A stretch of 53,906 bases of DNA from the NCBI GenBank assembly GCA_018222865.1, contig JAAEZM010000011.1:1479-55384 (forward strand). Reading direction: 5' to 3'. The notes under the pieces are model-generated. The model had not been told where the DNA came from. It saw only the letters and a program-made list of their open reading frames with translations, and searched no databases. Both the position numbers and the translations under genes were made by a program. Positions 27,863 through 36,127 of this stretch are shown here, one piece after another. The stretch's first letter is position 1. Every line of letters begins with the position of its first letter. This DNA comes from Alphaproteobacteria bacterium. Its GTDB lineage: Bacteria > Pseudomonadota > Alphaproteobacteria > Caulobacterales > Maricaulaceae.

Positions 27863-28285
27863 ATGACCGACACGATACATCCTGACATCGATCAAGAAGA
27901 GATCCTGCGCATGACCACTGATATTGTGGCCTCATACTTGTCCCACAATTCGGTCCCAGCAGATAACGTTCCGGACCTTATCAAATCAGTTCATTCAACC
28001 ATGCAGAGTGTCAGCGCGATTGAGGAGAAGGTTGAGCCAAAAGCCAAACCAGCCGTCGCTGTCTCCAAGTCTATTGGCGACGAATACATTGTATGCCTGG
28101 AAGACGGCAAGAAGCTGAAAATGCTTAAGCGTTATCTCCGCTCGCAGTACAACATGTCACCGGATGAATACCGCCAAAAGTGGAACTTGCCTTCTGACTA
28201 TCCGATGGTGGCCCCGGCCTATTCGCGCAAACGCTCCCAGTTTGCGAAAGATATCGGCCTCGGACGTGGCCGCAAGGCAGACTAA
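27863..28285 (+). CDS. mucR: Ros/MucR-family regulator with altered zinc site
   Basis: Ros/MucR proteins are alphaproteobacterial DNA-binding regulators of surface polysaccharide, motility and cell-cycle genes. The 140-residue protein has an N-terminal oligomerisation part and a C-terminal Ros domain ending KWNLPSDYPMVAPAYSRKRS, which is diagnostic. In the finger segment CLEDGKKLKMLKRYLRSQY the classical Cys2-His2 ligands read Cys78, Asp81, Tyr91 and Tyr96 (or Gln95), so zinc binding is unlikely. Zinc-free Ros homologues that still bind DNA are known. The gene is monocistronic with its own terminator. Confidence 0.93.
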   Translation: MTDTIHPDIDQEEILRMTTDIVASYLSHNSVPADNVPDLIKSVHSTMQSVSAIEEKVEPKAKPAVAVSKSIGDEYIVCLEDGKKLKMLKRYLRSQYNMSPDEYRQKWNLPSDYPMVAPAYSRKRSQFAKDIGLGRGRKAD

Positions 28286-28294
28286 AGGTCTCTG

Positions 28295-28516
28295 CTAGAC
28301 TTTGATACCACGGCCAGGCTTATCGTCTGGCCGTTTTTCTTGCGCGATTTTTGAGAGTTTCCAGTTCAGCTTCGCCATCGCCAAGTGCTCTATTTCGATG
28401 CGAGTTGTGCGCTTGGGCACCTGGAATACGACCTCTTCCCCCGTCTCTGCATCAACAGCAGCGACACGAGCCGCATTTCCGACCACTTGGATTTCCAGGT
28501 AAACCTCGCGATCCAT
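28295..28516 (-). CDS. Small conserved protein (possibly DUF6898)
   Basis: The 73-residue protein starts at an ATG with GGAG 7 nt upstream; a longer reading from a TTG at 28564 has no ribosome-binding site. It is built of short strands (DREVYLEIQVVGNAARVAAVDAE, then EEVVFQVPKRTT) followed by a helix (EHLAMAKLNWKLSKIA). This matches my memory of a small alphaproteobacterial family of unknown function, DUF6898, but only tentatively. It follows hemA after 62 nt on the same strand and converges with mucR, whose terminator hairpin lies inside its last codons. Confidence 0.65.
   Translation of the reverse strand: MDREVYLEIQVVGNAARVAAVDAETGEEVVFQVPKRTTRIEIEHLAMAKLNWKLSKIAQEKRPDDKPGRGIKV
28310..28340 (+). 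terminator. Rho-independent terminator of mucR
   Basis: The arms ACGGCCAG (28310-28317) and CTGGCCGT (28327-28334) pair perfectly around a 9-nt loop and are followed by TTTTTCTT. It lies 25 nt past the mucR stop and inside the 3' coding end of the convergent small gene. Confidence 0.8.
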
Positions 28517-28578
28517 CACGTCACTCCGCCCGACCGAACGCTTGGCCGGAGGTTTCGAAGACAATTCGCCGGCCAGAT

Positions 28579-29808
28579 TTAAGCGCTCGCCAAACCGCTA
28601 TCGCCGGCGGCAGCGCTCTCTTCCCATACATCATCAAGCGCATTGATGAGAGCGTCAAACATCTCATCGCTGTGAAGCGGTGTTGGCGTTAAGCGCAGGC
28701 GCTCGGTACCGCGTGGTACCGTGGGATAATTGATCGGCTGCACGTAAATATCGTGCTCTTCAAGCAATCGGTCTGAAATCCGTTTGCAAAGCACCGGATC
28801 ACCCACCTGGACCGGAACAATATGTGTGATGGAATCCATCACGGGATAACCGGCATCACGCAGCCGGTTTTTAAGTGTTTCCGCGCGTTCTTGGTGTTTC
28901 TCGCGCAGATGATGAGAGGCTTTGAGATACTCCACACTCGCTCGCGCGCCGGCCGCGAGCGCGGGTGGCAGAGCAGTGGTGAAGATAAAACCTGAAGCCA
29001 TTGAGCGAATCGCATCGCAAATCGCGCCGTCGGCAGCGATATAGCCCCCCATGACGCCGAACGCCTTGCCCAGAGTGCCTTCGATAATGTCCACGCGATG
29101 CATAAGCCCATCGCGCTCGGCAATCCCGGCGCCGCGCTGACCATAAAGACCAACAGCATGAACCTCATCAAGATAGGTCAAAGCGTTATACTTCTCAGCG
29201 AGATCGCAGACCTCTTTGATGGGACCAATATCGCCATCCATTGAGTAAACCGACTCAAATGCGATCACTTTGGGCGCATCAATTGGAGCCACTTTCAGCA
29301 ATTCTTCGAGATGAGCGACGTCATTATGACGCCAGACATGTTTCTCACAGCGCGCGCCCTTCACACCCTCAATCATTGAGGCATGGTTCAACTCATCGGA
29401 ATAAATGATCAGGCCCGGGAGAATCTTTCCAAGCGTCGCCAGAGTGGCCTCATTGGCGATATAGCCGGATGTGAAAAGCAGAGCGGCTTCTTTCTGATGC
29501 AAGTCTGCAAGCGAAGCCTCAAGTTCCACATGATATCGGGTTGTCCCGGAAATATTTCGGGTTCCGCCGGCACCAGAACCGACCGTGTCGATCGCCGATT
29601 TCATGGATTCCACGACGCAAGGCACCTGCCCCATGCCCAGATAATCATTGGAGCACCAAACCGTGACATCGCGCACATCGCCATCCGGCCGGCGCCAACG
29701 TGCACGAGGGAATTGGCCTTTATAGCGCATCAGATCCGCAAAGACGCGATAACGTCCCTCCGCACGTACGCGGCGAACAGCAGATTCAAATGCAGCTTGA
29801 TAGTCCAT
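28579..29808 (-). CDS. hemA: 5-aminolevulinate synthase
   Basis: This PLP enzyme joins glycine and succinyl-CoA to 5-aminolevulinate, the C4 entry to haem synthesis typical of alphaproteobacteria. The 409-residue protein has the PLP lysine at Lys248 in [21 protein letters not shown] before it, and SNDYLGMG and [15 protein letters not shown] in the N-terminal half, all standard. A palindrome lies in its promoter region. hemB is about 4.5 kb away on the opposite strand. Confidence 0.97.
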   Translation of the reverse strand: MDYQAAFESAVRRVRAEGRYRVFADLMRYKGQFPRARWRRPDGDVRDVTVWCSNDYLGMGQVPCVVESMKSAIDTVGSGAGGTRNISGTTRYHVELEASLADLHQKEAALLFTSGYIANEATLATLGKILPGLIIYSDELNHASMIEGVKGARCEKHVWRHNDVAHLEELLKVAPIDAPKVIAFESVYSMDGDIGPIKEVCDLAEKYNALTYLDEVHAVGLYGQRGAGIAERDGLMHRVDIIEGTLGKAFGVMGGYIAADGAICDAIRSMASGFIFTTALPPALAAGARASVEYLKASHHLREKHQERAETLKNRLRDAGYPVMDSITHIVPVQVGDPVLCKRISDRLLEEHDIYVQPINYPTVPRGTERLRLTPTPLHSDEMFDALINALDDVWEESAAAGDSGLASA

Positions 29809-29837
29809 AAGGCACTCTTTTCGTCTTTGTCGGTCCT

Positions 29838-29869
29838 ACTCTAACTAGAGAGTTTGAACCTCAACTCCA
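29838..29869 (-). promoter_or_regulatory. Palindrome and half-site in hemA promoter region
   Basis: CTCTA-AC-TAGAG (29839-29850) is a perfect interrupted palindrome about 30-40 nt before the hemA start. Just beyond it is CAACTCCA (29862-29869), the same 8-mer that forms one arm of the inverted repeat at the marR start. The rest of the 248-nt gap up to marR holds only a terminator. A role in hemA control is inferred. Confidence 0.35.
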
Positions 29870-30005
29870 GTCTGAGTCCCCGTATAAAGTGTTAATGGGG
29901 ACCATACGACAGGACGAAGCGCCGCAGGGTATGAATTATCATTATTTCAGGGAGAAAGCGCACCTATAGCGTCCCCCCTACCCGGTTCGAAAAGACCCGC
30001 AATAA

Positions 30006-30033
30006 AAAACGGCGAGGAGGTCCTCGCCGTTTT
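30006..30033 (-). terminator. Rho-independent terminator of marR
   Basis: The arms AAAACGGCGAGGA and TCCTCGCCGTTTT pair perfectly across 13 bp with a 2-nt loop. Read on the minus strand the hairpin ends in six T. It lies 23 nt past the marR stop and separates that gene from hemA. Confidence 0.9.
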
Positions 30034-30056
30034 CATTACTCGGAGTGTCGTGTGAA

Positions 30057-30548
30057 TTACATCCGGAAGCGAATATGGTCAGCCCAGAAGCGCTCGATAC
30101 GGGTCAGCGCTGTATTGACGACCGGAAGATTGTCAGTCTCTACGCCGCCAACCGCGGCAAGCGAGGTCGACTGGCGTTCAAATAACGTGGTCAGACGGGA
30201 GCGAACAGCATGGCCGCTATCTGTCAGGCTGACCCGAACAGACCTGCGATCCACCGCAGACCGCTCATGTCGGATATACCCAGCCTCTACAAGCTTCTTG
30301 AGATTGTAGGATACGTTGGAGCCAAGATAATGACCGCGCGTACGCAGCTCGCCGGCCGTCAATTCCTGATCACCAATATTGAACAGAAGCAGCGCTTGGA
30401 CGCTGTTCACATCATCAAGACCTTCACGGTCCAGCTCGTCCTTCACCACATCAAGCAATTGCCGGTGAAGGCGTTCAACGAGTTGAAGAAGCTCAAGATA
30501 TTGAGCGTTCGGATCGCCCTGCGGGGACAGGTTTTCAGCCACAGCCAT
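30057..30548 (-). CDS. MarR-family winged-helix regulator (LdtR-like)
   Basis: The 163-residue protein has a MarR winged helix: ELTAGELRTRGHYLGSNVSYNLKKLVEAGYIRHERSAVDRR-type recognition helix and wing (about residues 62-105). Dimerising helices stand at both ends, for example LELLQLVERLHRQLLDVVK. The segment VNSVQALLLFNIGDQELTAGEL resembles alphaproteobacterial LdtR-type MarR proteins, which act on cell-envelope and stress genes; this subgroup placement is from memory. It is a single gene with its own terminator. An inverted repeat spans the region just upstream of its start. Confidence 0.9.
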   Translation of the reverse strand: MAVAENLSPQGDPNAQYLELLQLVERLHRQLLDVVKDELDREGLDDVNSVQALLLFNIGDQELTAGELRTRGHYLGSNVSYNLKKLVEAGYIRHERSAVDRRSVRVSLTDSGHAVRSRLTTLFERQSTSLAAVGGVETDNLPVVNTALTRIERFWADHIRFRM

Positions 30549-30549
30549 T

Positions 30550-30593
30550 CTACTACTCCACCCGATCTTTTTGATCTTTGAATGGAGTTGTAG
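30550..30593 (-). promoter_or_regulatory. Long inverted repeat at marR start
   Basis: CTACTACTCCA (30550-30560) and TGGAGTTGTAG (30583-30593) match as an inverted repeat at 10 of 11 positions with a 22-nt spacer that itself contains two GATCTTT copies. It begins 1 nt upstream of the marR ATG, as expected of an autoregulatory operator; it might instead form an RNA hairpin in the leader. Confidence 0.45.
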
Positions 30594-30619
30594 AGAAAAA
30601 GCCCAAAAATCCCGTTAAT

Positions 30620-31519
30620 TTAGTCGTTCGACTTAGACCAACTGCCATCAAGCAGCTTGTAAATGCCCGAGAAGTCAGCGTCAGCGCCGCCCAAATTATC
30701 AAACATAGCGTATAATGCTTCGGCCTGCGCGCCCAGCGGCGTCGAAGCGCCGGAAGACTGGGCCGCGTCCTGAGCGAGCTTCAAATCCTTCAACATCATC
30801 GCCGTTGCAAAACCCGGCTTGTAACCCTTGTTTGCGGGTGTCGTCGGGATAGGTCCCGGGACGGGGCAATAACTCGTCATTGACCAGGATTGACCGGATG
30901 CCTTGGACGAAATGTCGTAGAATTTCCGCTGATCAAGACCGAGTTTTTCGGCCAAGGCAAAGGCCTCGCACGTGCCAATCATCGTGATGGCCAAGAGCAT
31001 ATTGTTACAGATTTTCGCGGCCTGTCCGGCACCTAGATCACCCGCATGGATAACCGCCTTGCCCATGGCCTCAAGAATGGGTTGAGCGGCCTGGAAGTGA
31101 GCCTCGGCGCCCCCCACCATAAAGGTGAGGGTTCCGCCTGAGGCTGCCGCCACCCCGCCAGAGACCGGCGCGTCTACAAAGCGAAATCCTTTTTCGACTG
31201 CGCTCGAACCGACATGGCGCGCGCTATCAACGTCAATAGTAGAGCAATCCAGAAAGAGCGTGCCCGGTGCTGCGGACGGAAAGACCTGGCTCTCATAAAC
31301 AGCCCGCACATGCTTACCCGCGGGAAGCATGGTCACGACAGCATCCGCGCCGGTCACGGCCTCCATTGCTGAGGCGGCGGCTGACGCACCATGTTCAACC
31401 GCCTGAGCGATAGCAGCATCGCTGAGATCAAACGCTTTCACACCATGCCCGGCCTTGACCAGATTGGCCGCCATTCCCGAACCCATATTGCCCAGGCCTA
31501 TAAATGCGATCATCGCCAT
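30620..31519 (-). CDS. mmsB: 3-hydroxyisobutyrate dehydrogenase
   Basis: MmsB oxidises 3-hydroxyisobutyrate to methylmalonate semialdehyde with NAD+ in valine breakdown. The 299-residue protein starts with the Rossmann motif MIAFIGLGNMGSGMAANLV. It has FVDAPVSGGVAAASGGTLTFMVGG and the catalytic-lysine segment GAGQAAKICNNMLL. ATG has GGGGAG 6 nt upstream. It is the last gene of the run acyl-CoA dehydrogenase - unknown - hydrolase - mmsB. No mmsA is in the window. Confidence 0.94.
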   Translation of the reverse strand: MAMIAFIGLGNMGSGMAANLVKAGHGVKAFDLSDAAIAQAVEHGASAAASAMEAVTGADAVVTMLPAGKHVRAVYESQVFPSAAPGTLFLDCSTIDVDSARHVGSSAVEKGFRFVDAPVSGGVAAASGGTLTFMVGGAEAHFQAAQPILEAMGKAVIHAGDLGAGQAAKICNNMLLAITMIGTCEAFALAEKLGLDQRKFYDISSKASGQSWSMTSYCPVPGPIPTTPANKGYKPGFATAMMLKDLKLAQDAAQSSGASTPLGAQAEALYAMFDNLGGADADFSGIYKLLDGSWSKSND

Positions 31520-31549
31520 GTCTTGCTCCCCTCGCCTATCCTTGTGCGC

Positions 31550-32623
31550 TCAAGCGTCGTCGCCTGCGTCGAGGAAGGTCATTTCATGTGTCTCGTCGAG
31601 CGGATCAAACGCGCCCGCAATATCATTATCGTTCACATTGGCCAGGGTGGATGGATCCCAGACTGGCGCATTGTCCTTATCGATGATGACGGCCCGCACG
31701 CCTTCATAAAAATCCTTGCCCTTCAGACACCAGGATGAAGCGCGCAGATCCTGGCGCATTACGTCTTCAAAAGAGAGCGTCTCCCCCTTTCGAAGCGCAG
31801 CCAGAGTCAACTTCAAGGCCGTCGGGGATTTTGAGGCCAACACTTTAGCCTGTTTCTGGGACCAGCTATCGCCCGCACCTTCAATACGCGCGATGATTTC
31901 CTCAACACGATTGCCCGCAAAGGCCGCATCGATCAGCCCCCTTGTATGAGCCAGCTCGCTATCGCCCGGATCTCCTGAGAATTCTTCCAGAAGCACTTCC
32001 AGCGCGTCGTCTTCCGAGAGATCTGCGGTTTCGAGCGCTCTAAGAAGATCGTCATATTGCCCGGACGGGCAGTAATGCGTTGCCAGGCCGGAAGCAACAG
32101 CGTCAGCCGCCTTGAGGCGCGCGCCGGTAAGGCCCATCCAGATGCCAATCTCACCCGCCAAACGCGGCAGGAAGTAGGCGCCGCCAACATCCGGATGGAA
32201 GCCGATCCCGGTTTCCGGCATGGCAAACATCGTTTTATCGCCAGCCACCCGGTGAGAGCCGTGCACGGACACGCCGACACCGCCGCCCATGGTGATGCCG
32301 TCAATCAGCGCCACATAGGGTTTGGGGTAATGGAAGATCAGCGTGTTGAGGCGATACTCATCGCGCCAGAACAGCCAGGCGTCATCATTGCCGGCCTTGC
32401 CACTATCGTGAAGCTTGAGAATGTCGCCGCCAGCGCAAAAGCCCTTTTCACCTGCCCCGTCTACGACAATCGCCTTGACATCACCATCCTCACGCCAGGC
32501 CTCTAGCGCTTCGATCATGGACAGGCACATGCCGTGGGTCAGCGCATTGAGCGCCTTGGGTCGGTTCAGCGTAATCCGGCCCACCTGGCCGATTTTGCGG
32601 GCGATGATTTCGGAGTCAGACAT
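31550..32623 (-). CDS. 3-hydroxyisobutyryl-CoA hydrolase
   Basis: The protein belongs to the crotonase fold and most resembles 3-hydroxyisobutyryl-CoA hydrolase, which frees 3-hydroxyisobutyrate in valine catabolism. Visible motifs are KGFCAGGDI for the CoA oxyanion hole, DGITMGGGVGVSVHG, and FAMPETGIGFHPDVGGAYFLPRL, the hydrolase signature. At about 357 residues it is longer than a plain enoyl-CoA hydratase (about 260), as expected. The ATG at 32623 has AAGG 5 nt upstream; an ATG 4 codons earlier is a weaker choice. The next gene, mmsB, acts on its product. Confidence 0.92.
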   Translation of the reverse strand: MSDSEIIARKIGQVGRITLNRPKALNALTHGMCLSMIEALEAWREDGDVKAIVVDGAGEKGFCAGGDILKLHDSGKAGNDDAWLFWRDEYRLNTLIFHYPKPYVALIDGITMGGGVGVSVHGSHRVAGDKTMFAMPETGIGFHPDVGGAYFLPRLAGEIGIWMGLTGARLKAADAVASGLATHYCPSGQYDDLLRALETADLSEDDALEVLLEEFSGDPGDSELAHTRGLIDAAFAGNRVEEIIARIEGAGDSWSQKQAKVLASKSPTALKLTLAALRKGETLSFEDVMRQDLRASSWCLKGKDFYEGVRAVIIDKDNAPVWDPSTLANVNDNDIAGAFDPLDETHEMTFLDAGDDA

Positions 32624-32641
32624 GACGACCTTCATACTTGT

Positions 32642-33058
32642 CTATTGTTCATAGAATTCGCGCAGGGCCCACTCATCACCCTGCCATTGCGGCTCAAGCG
32701 TCGCGAAAACCAGGCCGATCCATCCAAAACGCTCATCATTGGCCTCTTTGGCGAGCTCCAAGTCATGCTTGAGCGGCACCCAGCAGACGAGATCGCCGAC
32801 CTTGATTGTTTCTTTTGCAGGATGAGTGGTTTTGGACAGGGCGATAAATCCCCCATCCTTCATCGCGACTCGCAGGGTCAGACGCGCGCATCCATCTTCT
32901 TCAAGAGTAATGGGCTCATCGGCACCGAACTCGGATTGTGCATCGAGGACCAAAGCGATCATGGGCTGTTCTGCCGTGATCGCCTCTGGCCCGTCCGCAC
33001 AGGCCTGAGCAAAGGCTTCTTTCGTGTCTTCAAAGACTTTCGTTTCGCCTTCGCTCAT
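32642..33058 (-). CDS. Unknown protein in valine-degradation operon
   Basis: I do not recognise this 138-residue protein. It starts behind a strong AGGAGG 5 nt before the ATG, so it is surely translated. It is acidic and soluble, with a predicted beta-rich middle: ARLTLRVAMKDGGFIALSKTT, then KVGDLVCWVPLKH and RFGWIGLVFATLEPQW. There are no signal peptide, membrane segments or obvious cofactor motifs. It lies 9 nt after the acyl-CoA dehydrogenase gene and 18 nt before the hydrolase gene, so a role connected with valine or branched acyl-CoA breakdown is likely but unproven. Confidence 0.8.
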   Translation of the reverse strand: MSEGETKVFEDTKEAFAQACADGPEAITAEQPMIALVLDAQSEFGADEPITLEEDGCARLTLRVAMKDGGFIALSKTTHPAKETIKVGDLVCWVPLKHDLELAKEANDERFGWIGLVFATLEPQWQGDEWALREFYEQ

Positions 33059-33067
33059 GGGGGCCTC

Positions 33068-34204
33068 CTAGCCTGTGACATGCTTGGCGATGATCACCCG
33101 CATGATTTCGTTCGTGCCTTCAAGGATTTGGTGGACGCGCAAATCACGAACAATGCGCTCCAACGGATAGTCCTTGAGATAGCCGTAGCCGCCGTGAAGT
33201 TGCAAGGCCTGGTTTGCCACGTTGAAGCACTCATCCGTGGCAAAACGCTTGGCCATGGCGCAATATTTCGCCGCATGCGGGTCTTTTGCATCCAGAGACG
33301 CAGCGGCGCGATAGAGCATCAAACGCGCAGCCTCGAGATCAGTTGCCATATCCGCCAGTTTGAACTGGGTGACCTGGAACTGGCCAAGCTCACGGCCAAA
33401 CTGTTTGCGGGTCTGGGTATAGTCCTTTGCAACATCAAAGGCTTCGCTCGCTCCGCCTAGGGAGCAGGCGCCGATATTGATCCGGCCGCCATTGAGACCA
33501 TTCATCGCCAGGGTGAAGCCCATGCCTTCATCAGCCAGGCGATTCTCCACTGGGACGCGGCAATCTTCAAAGGTTACGACCCGCGTAGGCTGAGAGTTCC
33601 AGCCCATTTTCTTTTCATTCGCGCCGAAAGACAGACCCGGCGTGTCTTTCTCGACCACAATCGTGGAAATGCCTTTAGGTCCATCATCGCCGGTACGGCA
33701 CATGACGATGTAATAATCCGAAGTACCGGCACCGGAGATAAAGGCTTTCGAGCCGTTCATCACATAATGATCTCCATCGCGAACTGCACGGGTGCGCAGG
33801 CTCGCCGCGTCGGAGCCGGCCCCCGGCTCTGTCAGACAGTAGGAGGCAATCTTTTCCATGGTCATCATCTGCGGCAGGAAGCGCTGACGCTGGTCTTCGC
33901 TGCCCCAGGTGTCGATCATCCAGGCACACATGTTGTGAATGGAAAGGAAGGCTGCGGTGGACACACAGCCACGCGACAACTCCTCGAAAATGATCGCCGC
34001 ATCGAGGCGCGAAAGTGCGGATCCACCAACATCGTCACGCGTATAAATGCCAGCAAAACCGAGTTCAGCCGCTTCTCGCATGACATCTACCGGGAAGATC
34101 TTCTCTTCATCCCACTTGGCCGCATTGGGCTTTAAGCGGTCATCGGCAAACTTGCGCGCCATATCGCGAATAAGGGACTGATCTTCTGTCAGATCGAAGT
34201 GCAC
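33068..34204 (-). CDS. Acyl-CoA dehydrogenase, probably isobutyryl-CoA type
   Basis: This FAD enzyme makes the alpha,beta double bond in a short acyl-CoA; the operon suggests isobutyryl-CoA. A GTG at 34204 is chosen because AGGAG lies 7 nt upstream and the product then starts [20 protein letters not shown] at the standard place, giving 378 residues; an ATG 12 codons earlier would add an atypical leader. The motifs [15 protein letters not shown] and [19 protein letters not shown] are present, and the catalytic base is Glu362 in [11 protein letters not shown]. It heads the four-gene valine operon. Confidence 0.93.
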   Translation of the reverse strand: MHFDLTEDQSLIRDMARKFADDRLKPNAAKWDEEKIFPVDVMREAAELGFAGIYTRDDVGGSALSRLDAAIIFEELSRGCVSTAAFLSIHNMCAWMIDTWGSEDQRQRFLPQMMTMEKIASYCLTEPGAGSDAASLRTRAVRDGDHYVMNGSKAFISGAGTSDYYIVMCRTGDDGPKGISTIVVEKDTPGLSFGANEKKMGWNSQPTRVVTFEDCRVPVENRLADEGMGFTLAMNGLNGGRINIGACSLGGASEAFDVAKDYTQTRKQFGRELGQFQVTQFKLADMATDLEAARLMLYRAAASLDAKDPHAAKYCAMAKRFATDECFNVANQALQLHGGYGYLKDYPLERIVRDLRVHQILEGTNEIMRVIIAKHVTG

Positions 34205-34321
34205 AGCAGCGCTCCTGTCGTTTATGGTAGATCGAAACAAGATTTTGCCGGAGGCCTAAACGGAGTTTCCGCCTGCGGCAAGTTTCAAATGTAACGATCC
34301 GAACCGAGGACAAGCCGCATC

Positions 34322-35302
34322 ATGTTCCCTGCCATCCGCCTGCGCCGCACCCGACAGTCCGACTGGAGCCGCCGTCTTGTCTCTGAAAGAGCGTTGGGCG
34401 TGAATGATCTTGTCTGGTCCATCGTGGTCTCAGATCGTGCGGATCCTGTCGAACCTGTTGCGGCAATGCCTGGCGTTGAACGGCTCTCACTTGCTGCACT
34501 GGCGAAGGCGGCGAAGGAGGCTCAATCCCTCGGAATTCCAGCCATTGCACTCTTCCCTCACATCGACCCGTCCAAAAAGGATGACCAAGGATCCGAGGCG
34601 ATCAATCCTGATGGTCTCATCCCCCAAGCGATCAAGACAATCAAAGATGCGGCCCCTGATGTGGGCGTGATCTGCGATGTCGCGCTCGACCCTTTCACCA
34701 CCCATGGCCATGACGGCTTGCTGGATGATGACTATGTCGCCAATGACGGCACAGTCGAGCGCTTGATCGAGCAAGCGCTCATTCAGGCCGAGGCTGGCTG
34801 TGATGTCGTCGCCCCGTCAGATATGATGGACGGCCGCATCGGCGCAATTCGTGAAGCGTTGGAGGCCGATGGACATCACAATACGATGATCCTGTCCTAT
34901 GCCGCGAAGTATGCTTCAGGATTTTATGGCCCCTATCGCGAAGCGATCGGTTCAGCGGCGGCGCTGAAAGGCGACAAGAAAACCTATCAGATGGACCCGG
35001 CCAATCGCCTCGAGGCGCTTCGTGAGGTTGAACTCGACATCGAAGAAGGTGCGGATATGGTCATGGTCAAACCGGGCCTGCCCTATCTCGATATCGTCAG
35101 CCTTCTGGCAGAAAACTACGATATCCCCGTCTTCGCCTTCCAGGTCTCCGGAGAGTACGCGATGATCGAAGCGGCCGCCGCCAATGGTTGGATTGATGGC
35201 GACCGGGTCATGCTGGAAAGCCTGATGAGTTTCAAACGCGCCGGGGCGAGCGGCATCATTACGTATTTCGCAAAGCGGGCGGCTAGATTGTTGAACGCTT
35301 GA
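34322..35302 (+). CDS. hemB: Delta-aminolevulinic acid dehydratase (HemB)
   Basis: HemB joins two 5-aminolevulinates into porphobilinogen. The 326-residue protein has the two active-site lysines Lys196 (SYAAKYASGFYGPYR) and Lys250 (MVMVKPGLPYLD). The metal segment reads CDVALDPFTTHGHDG (119-133): Ala121, Asp123 and Asp132 replace the zinc cysteines, marking the magnesium-type enzyme usual in alphaproteobacteria. A GAGGA lies 11 nt before the ATG. It is divergent from the valine operon and ends at a hairpin terminator. Confidence 0.96.
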   Translation: MFPAIRLRRTRQSDWSRRLVSERALGVNDLVWSIVVSDRADPVEPVAAMPGVERLSLAALAKAAKEAQSLGIPAIALFPHIDPSKKDDQGSEAINPDGLIPQAIKTIKDAAPDVGVICDVALDPFTTHGHDGLLDDDYVANDGTVERLIEQALIQAEAGCDVVAPSDMMDGRIGAIREALEADGHHNTMILSYAAKYASGFYGPYREAIGSAAALKGDKKTYQMDPANRLEALREVELDIEEGADMVMVKPGLPYLDIVSLLAENYDIPVFAFQVSGEYAMIEAAAANGWIDGDRVMLESLMSFKRAGASGIITYFAKRAARLLNA

Positions 35303-35368
35303 TCCGACAGGATGACTCGTGCAGATTGGCCGCCTAGCGGAGATTTTATGACTTTTGAGTCCTGACGT

Positions 35369-35392
35369 GCTCGCCTTAGCGGCGGGCTTTTT
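35369..35392 (+). terminator. Rho-independent terminator after hemB
   Basis: GCTCGCC (35369-35375) and GGCGGGC (35381-35387) form a 7-bp stem with one G-U pair and a 5-nt loop, followed by TTTTT. It lies 66 nt past the hemB stop. Confidence 0.65.
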
Positions 35393-35424
35393 GAGAACAG
35401 TTTAATGCGCCGGAGCATCCGAGC

Positions 35425-35934
35425 GTGAAGTTTTCTTATGTCAGGATCAAGACATTGAATACCATTCTAAATTCTAAAATCACCATCCGTCCGGCGACAC
35501 TCGATGATGTCGCGCCGATGACGGCAGTTTCCTACAAGACCATCCGCGAGAAATACCCACCCATTATCGGTGCGGAAACGGTGGAGGGTTATATCGCCTC
35601 CGGTGCTGTGCCGACCTATTATACCGAGCGCAATGACCACCTTTTCATCGCAGAACTGGATGACGAGATCGTTGGCGCAGTTGCGCTGATGGATCATGAA
35701 ATCCATCTTATGATGGTCACCCTCGACCATCATCGAAAAGGCATTGGCCAGGCACTTCTCGAGCATGGCGAGGCCCGGCTCTTTGCCGGCTATGATCGCA
35801 TTGAGCTTGAGAGCTTCCGCGACAATGCCCAGGCCGTAAACTTCTACAAGAAGCACGGCTGGTCACCAGTATCGGAGTATCCCATGCCGGATGCTGGCAT
35901 ACCGATGGTGCGGATGGAAAAGCGGCGACCGTAA
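35425..35934 (+). CDS. GNAT-family N-acetyltransferase
   Basis: The 169-residue protein has a GNAT fold: ITIRPATLDDVAPM at the start of the domain, the acetyl-CoA loop HHRKGIGQALLEHGEARLF (the R/Q-x-x-G-x-G/A motif) and the closing NAQAVNFYKKHGWSPV. The acceptor is unknown. The GTG start at 35425 has GGAG 9 nt upstream; an in-frame TTG at 35452 would trim the odd N-terminus MKFSYVRIKTLNTI and is an alternative. A remnant of a second acetyltransferase lies just downstream. Confidence 0.85.
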   Translation: MKFSYVRIKTLNTILNSKITIRPATLDDVAPMTAVSYKTIREKYPPIIGAETVEGYIASGAVPTYYTERNDHLFIAELDDEIVGAVALMDHEIHLMMVTLDHHRKGIGQALLEHGEARLFAGYDRIELESFRDNAQAVNFYKKHGWSPVSEYPMPDAGIPMVRMEKRRP

Positions 35935-36000
35935 ACGAGCTGGCGCCTGACCGGGTCAGCAAAGCCGCTACGTATCCGCGCCCCGTTAAAAGGAGCGCTG

Positions 36001-36126
36001 GTGGTGACCGGCTTTGCTGCCCTGCCCCGCTTGGAAACCGAACGCCTTATACTGCGCACCTGGCAGGCGAGCGCTCTCTGGCTGATTGGTCGACTGGCCC
36101 CTTATCACAGTAACGGAGCATTTTGA
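36001..36126 (+). pseudogene. Remnant of a second GNAT acetyltransferase
   Basis: A GTG behind AGGAG opens a 41-codon frame whose product contains LPRLETERLILRTWQ, the N-terminal signature of RimJ-type GNAT acetyltransferases, and then stops. In the next frame ERSLADWS-like residues continue the expected pattern briefly before another stop. Together they look like the decayed 5' end of a gene, the rest having been lost up to the convergent TRIC-channel gene that ends at 36128. Confidence 0.55.
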
Positions 36127-36127
36127 G

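Noticed and set aside
32534-33460. A 308-codon open frame on the plus strand
   Set aside because: It spans parts of three convincing minus-strand genes of the valine operon, and its translation shows no domain features.
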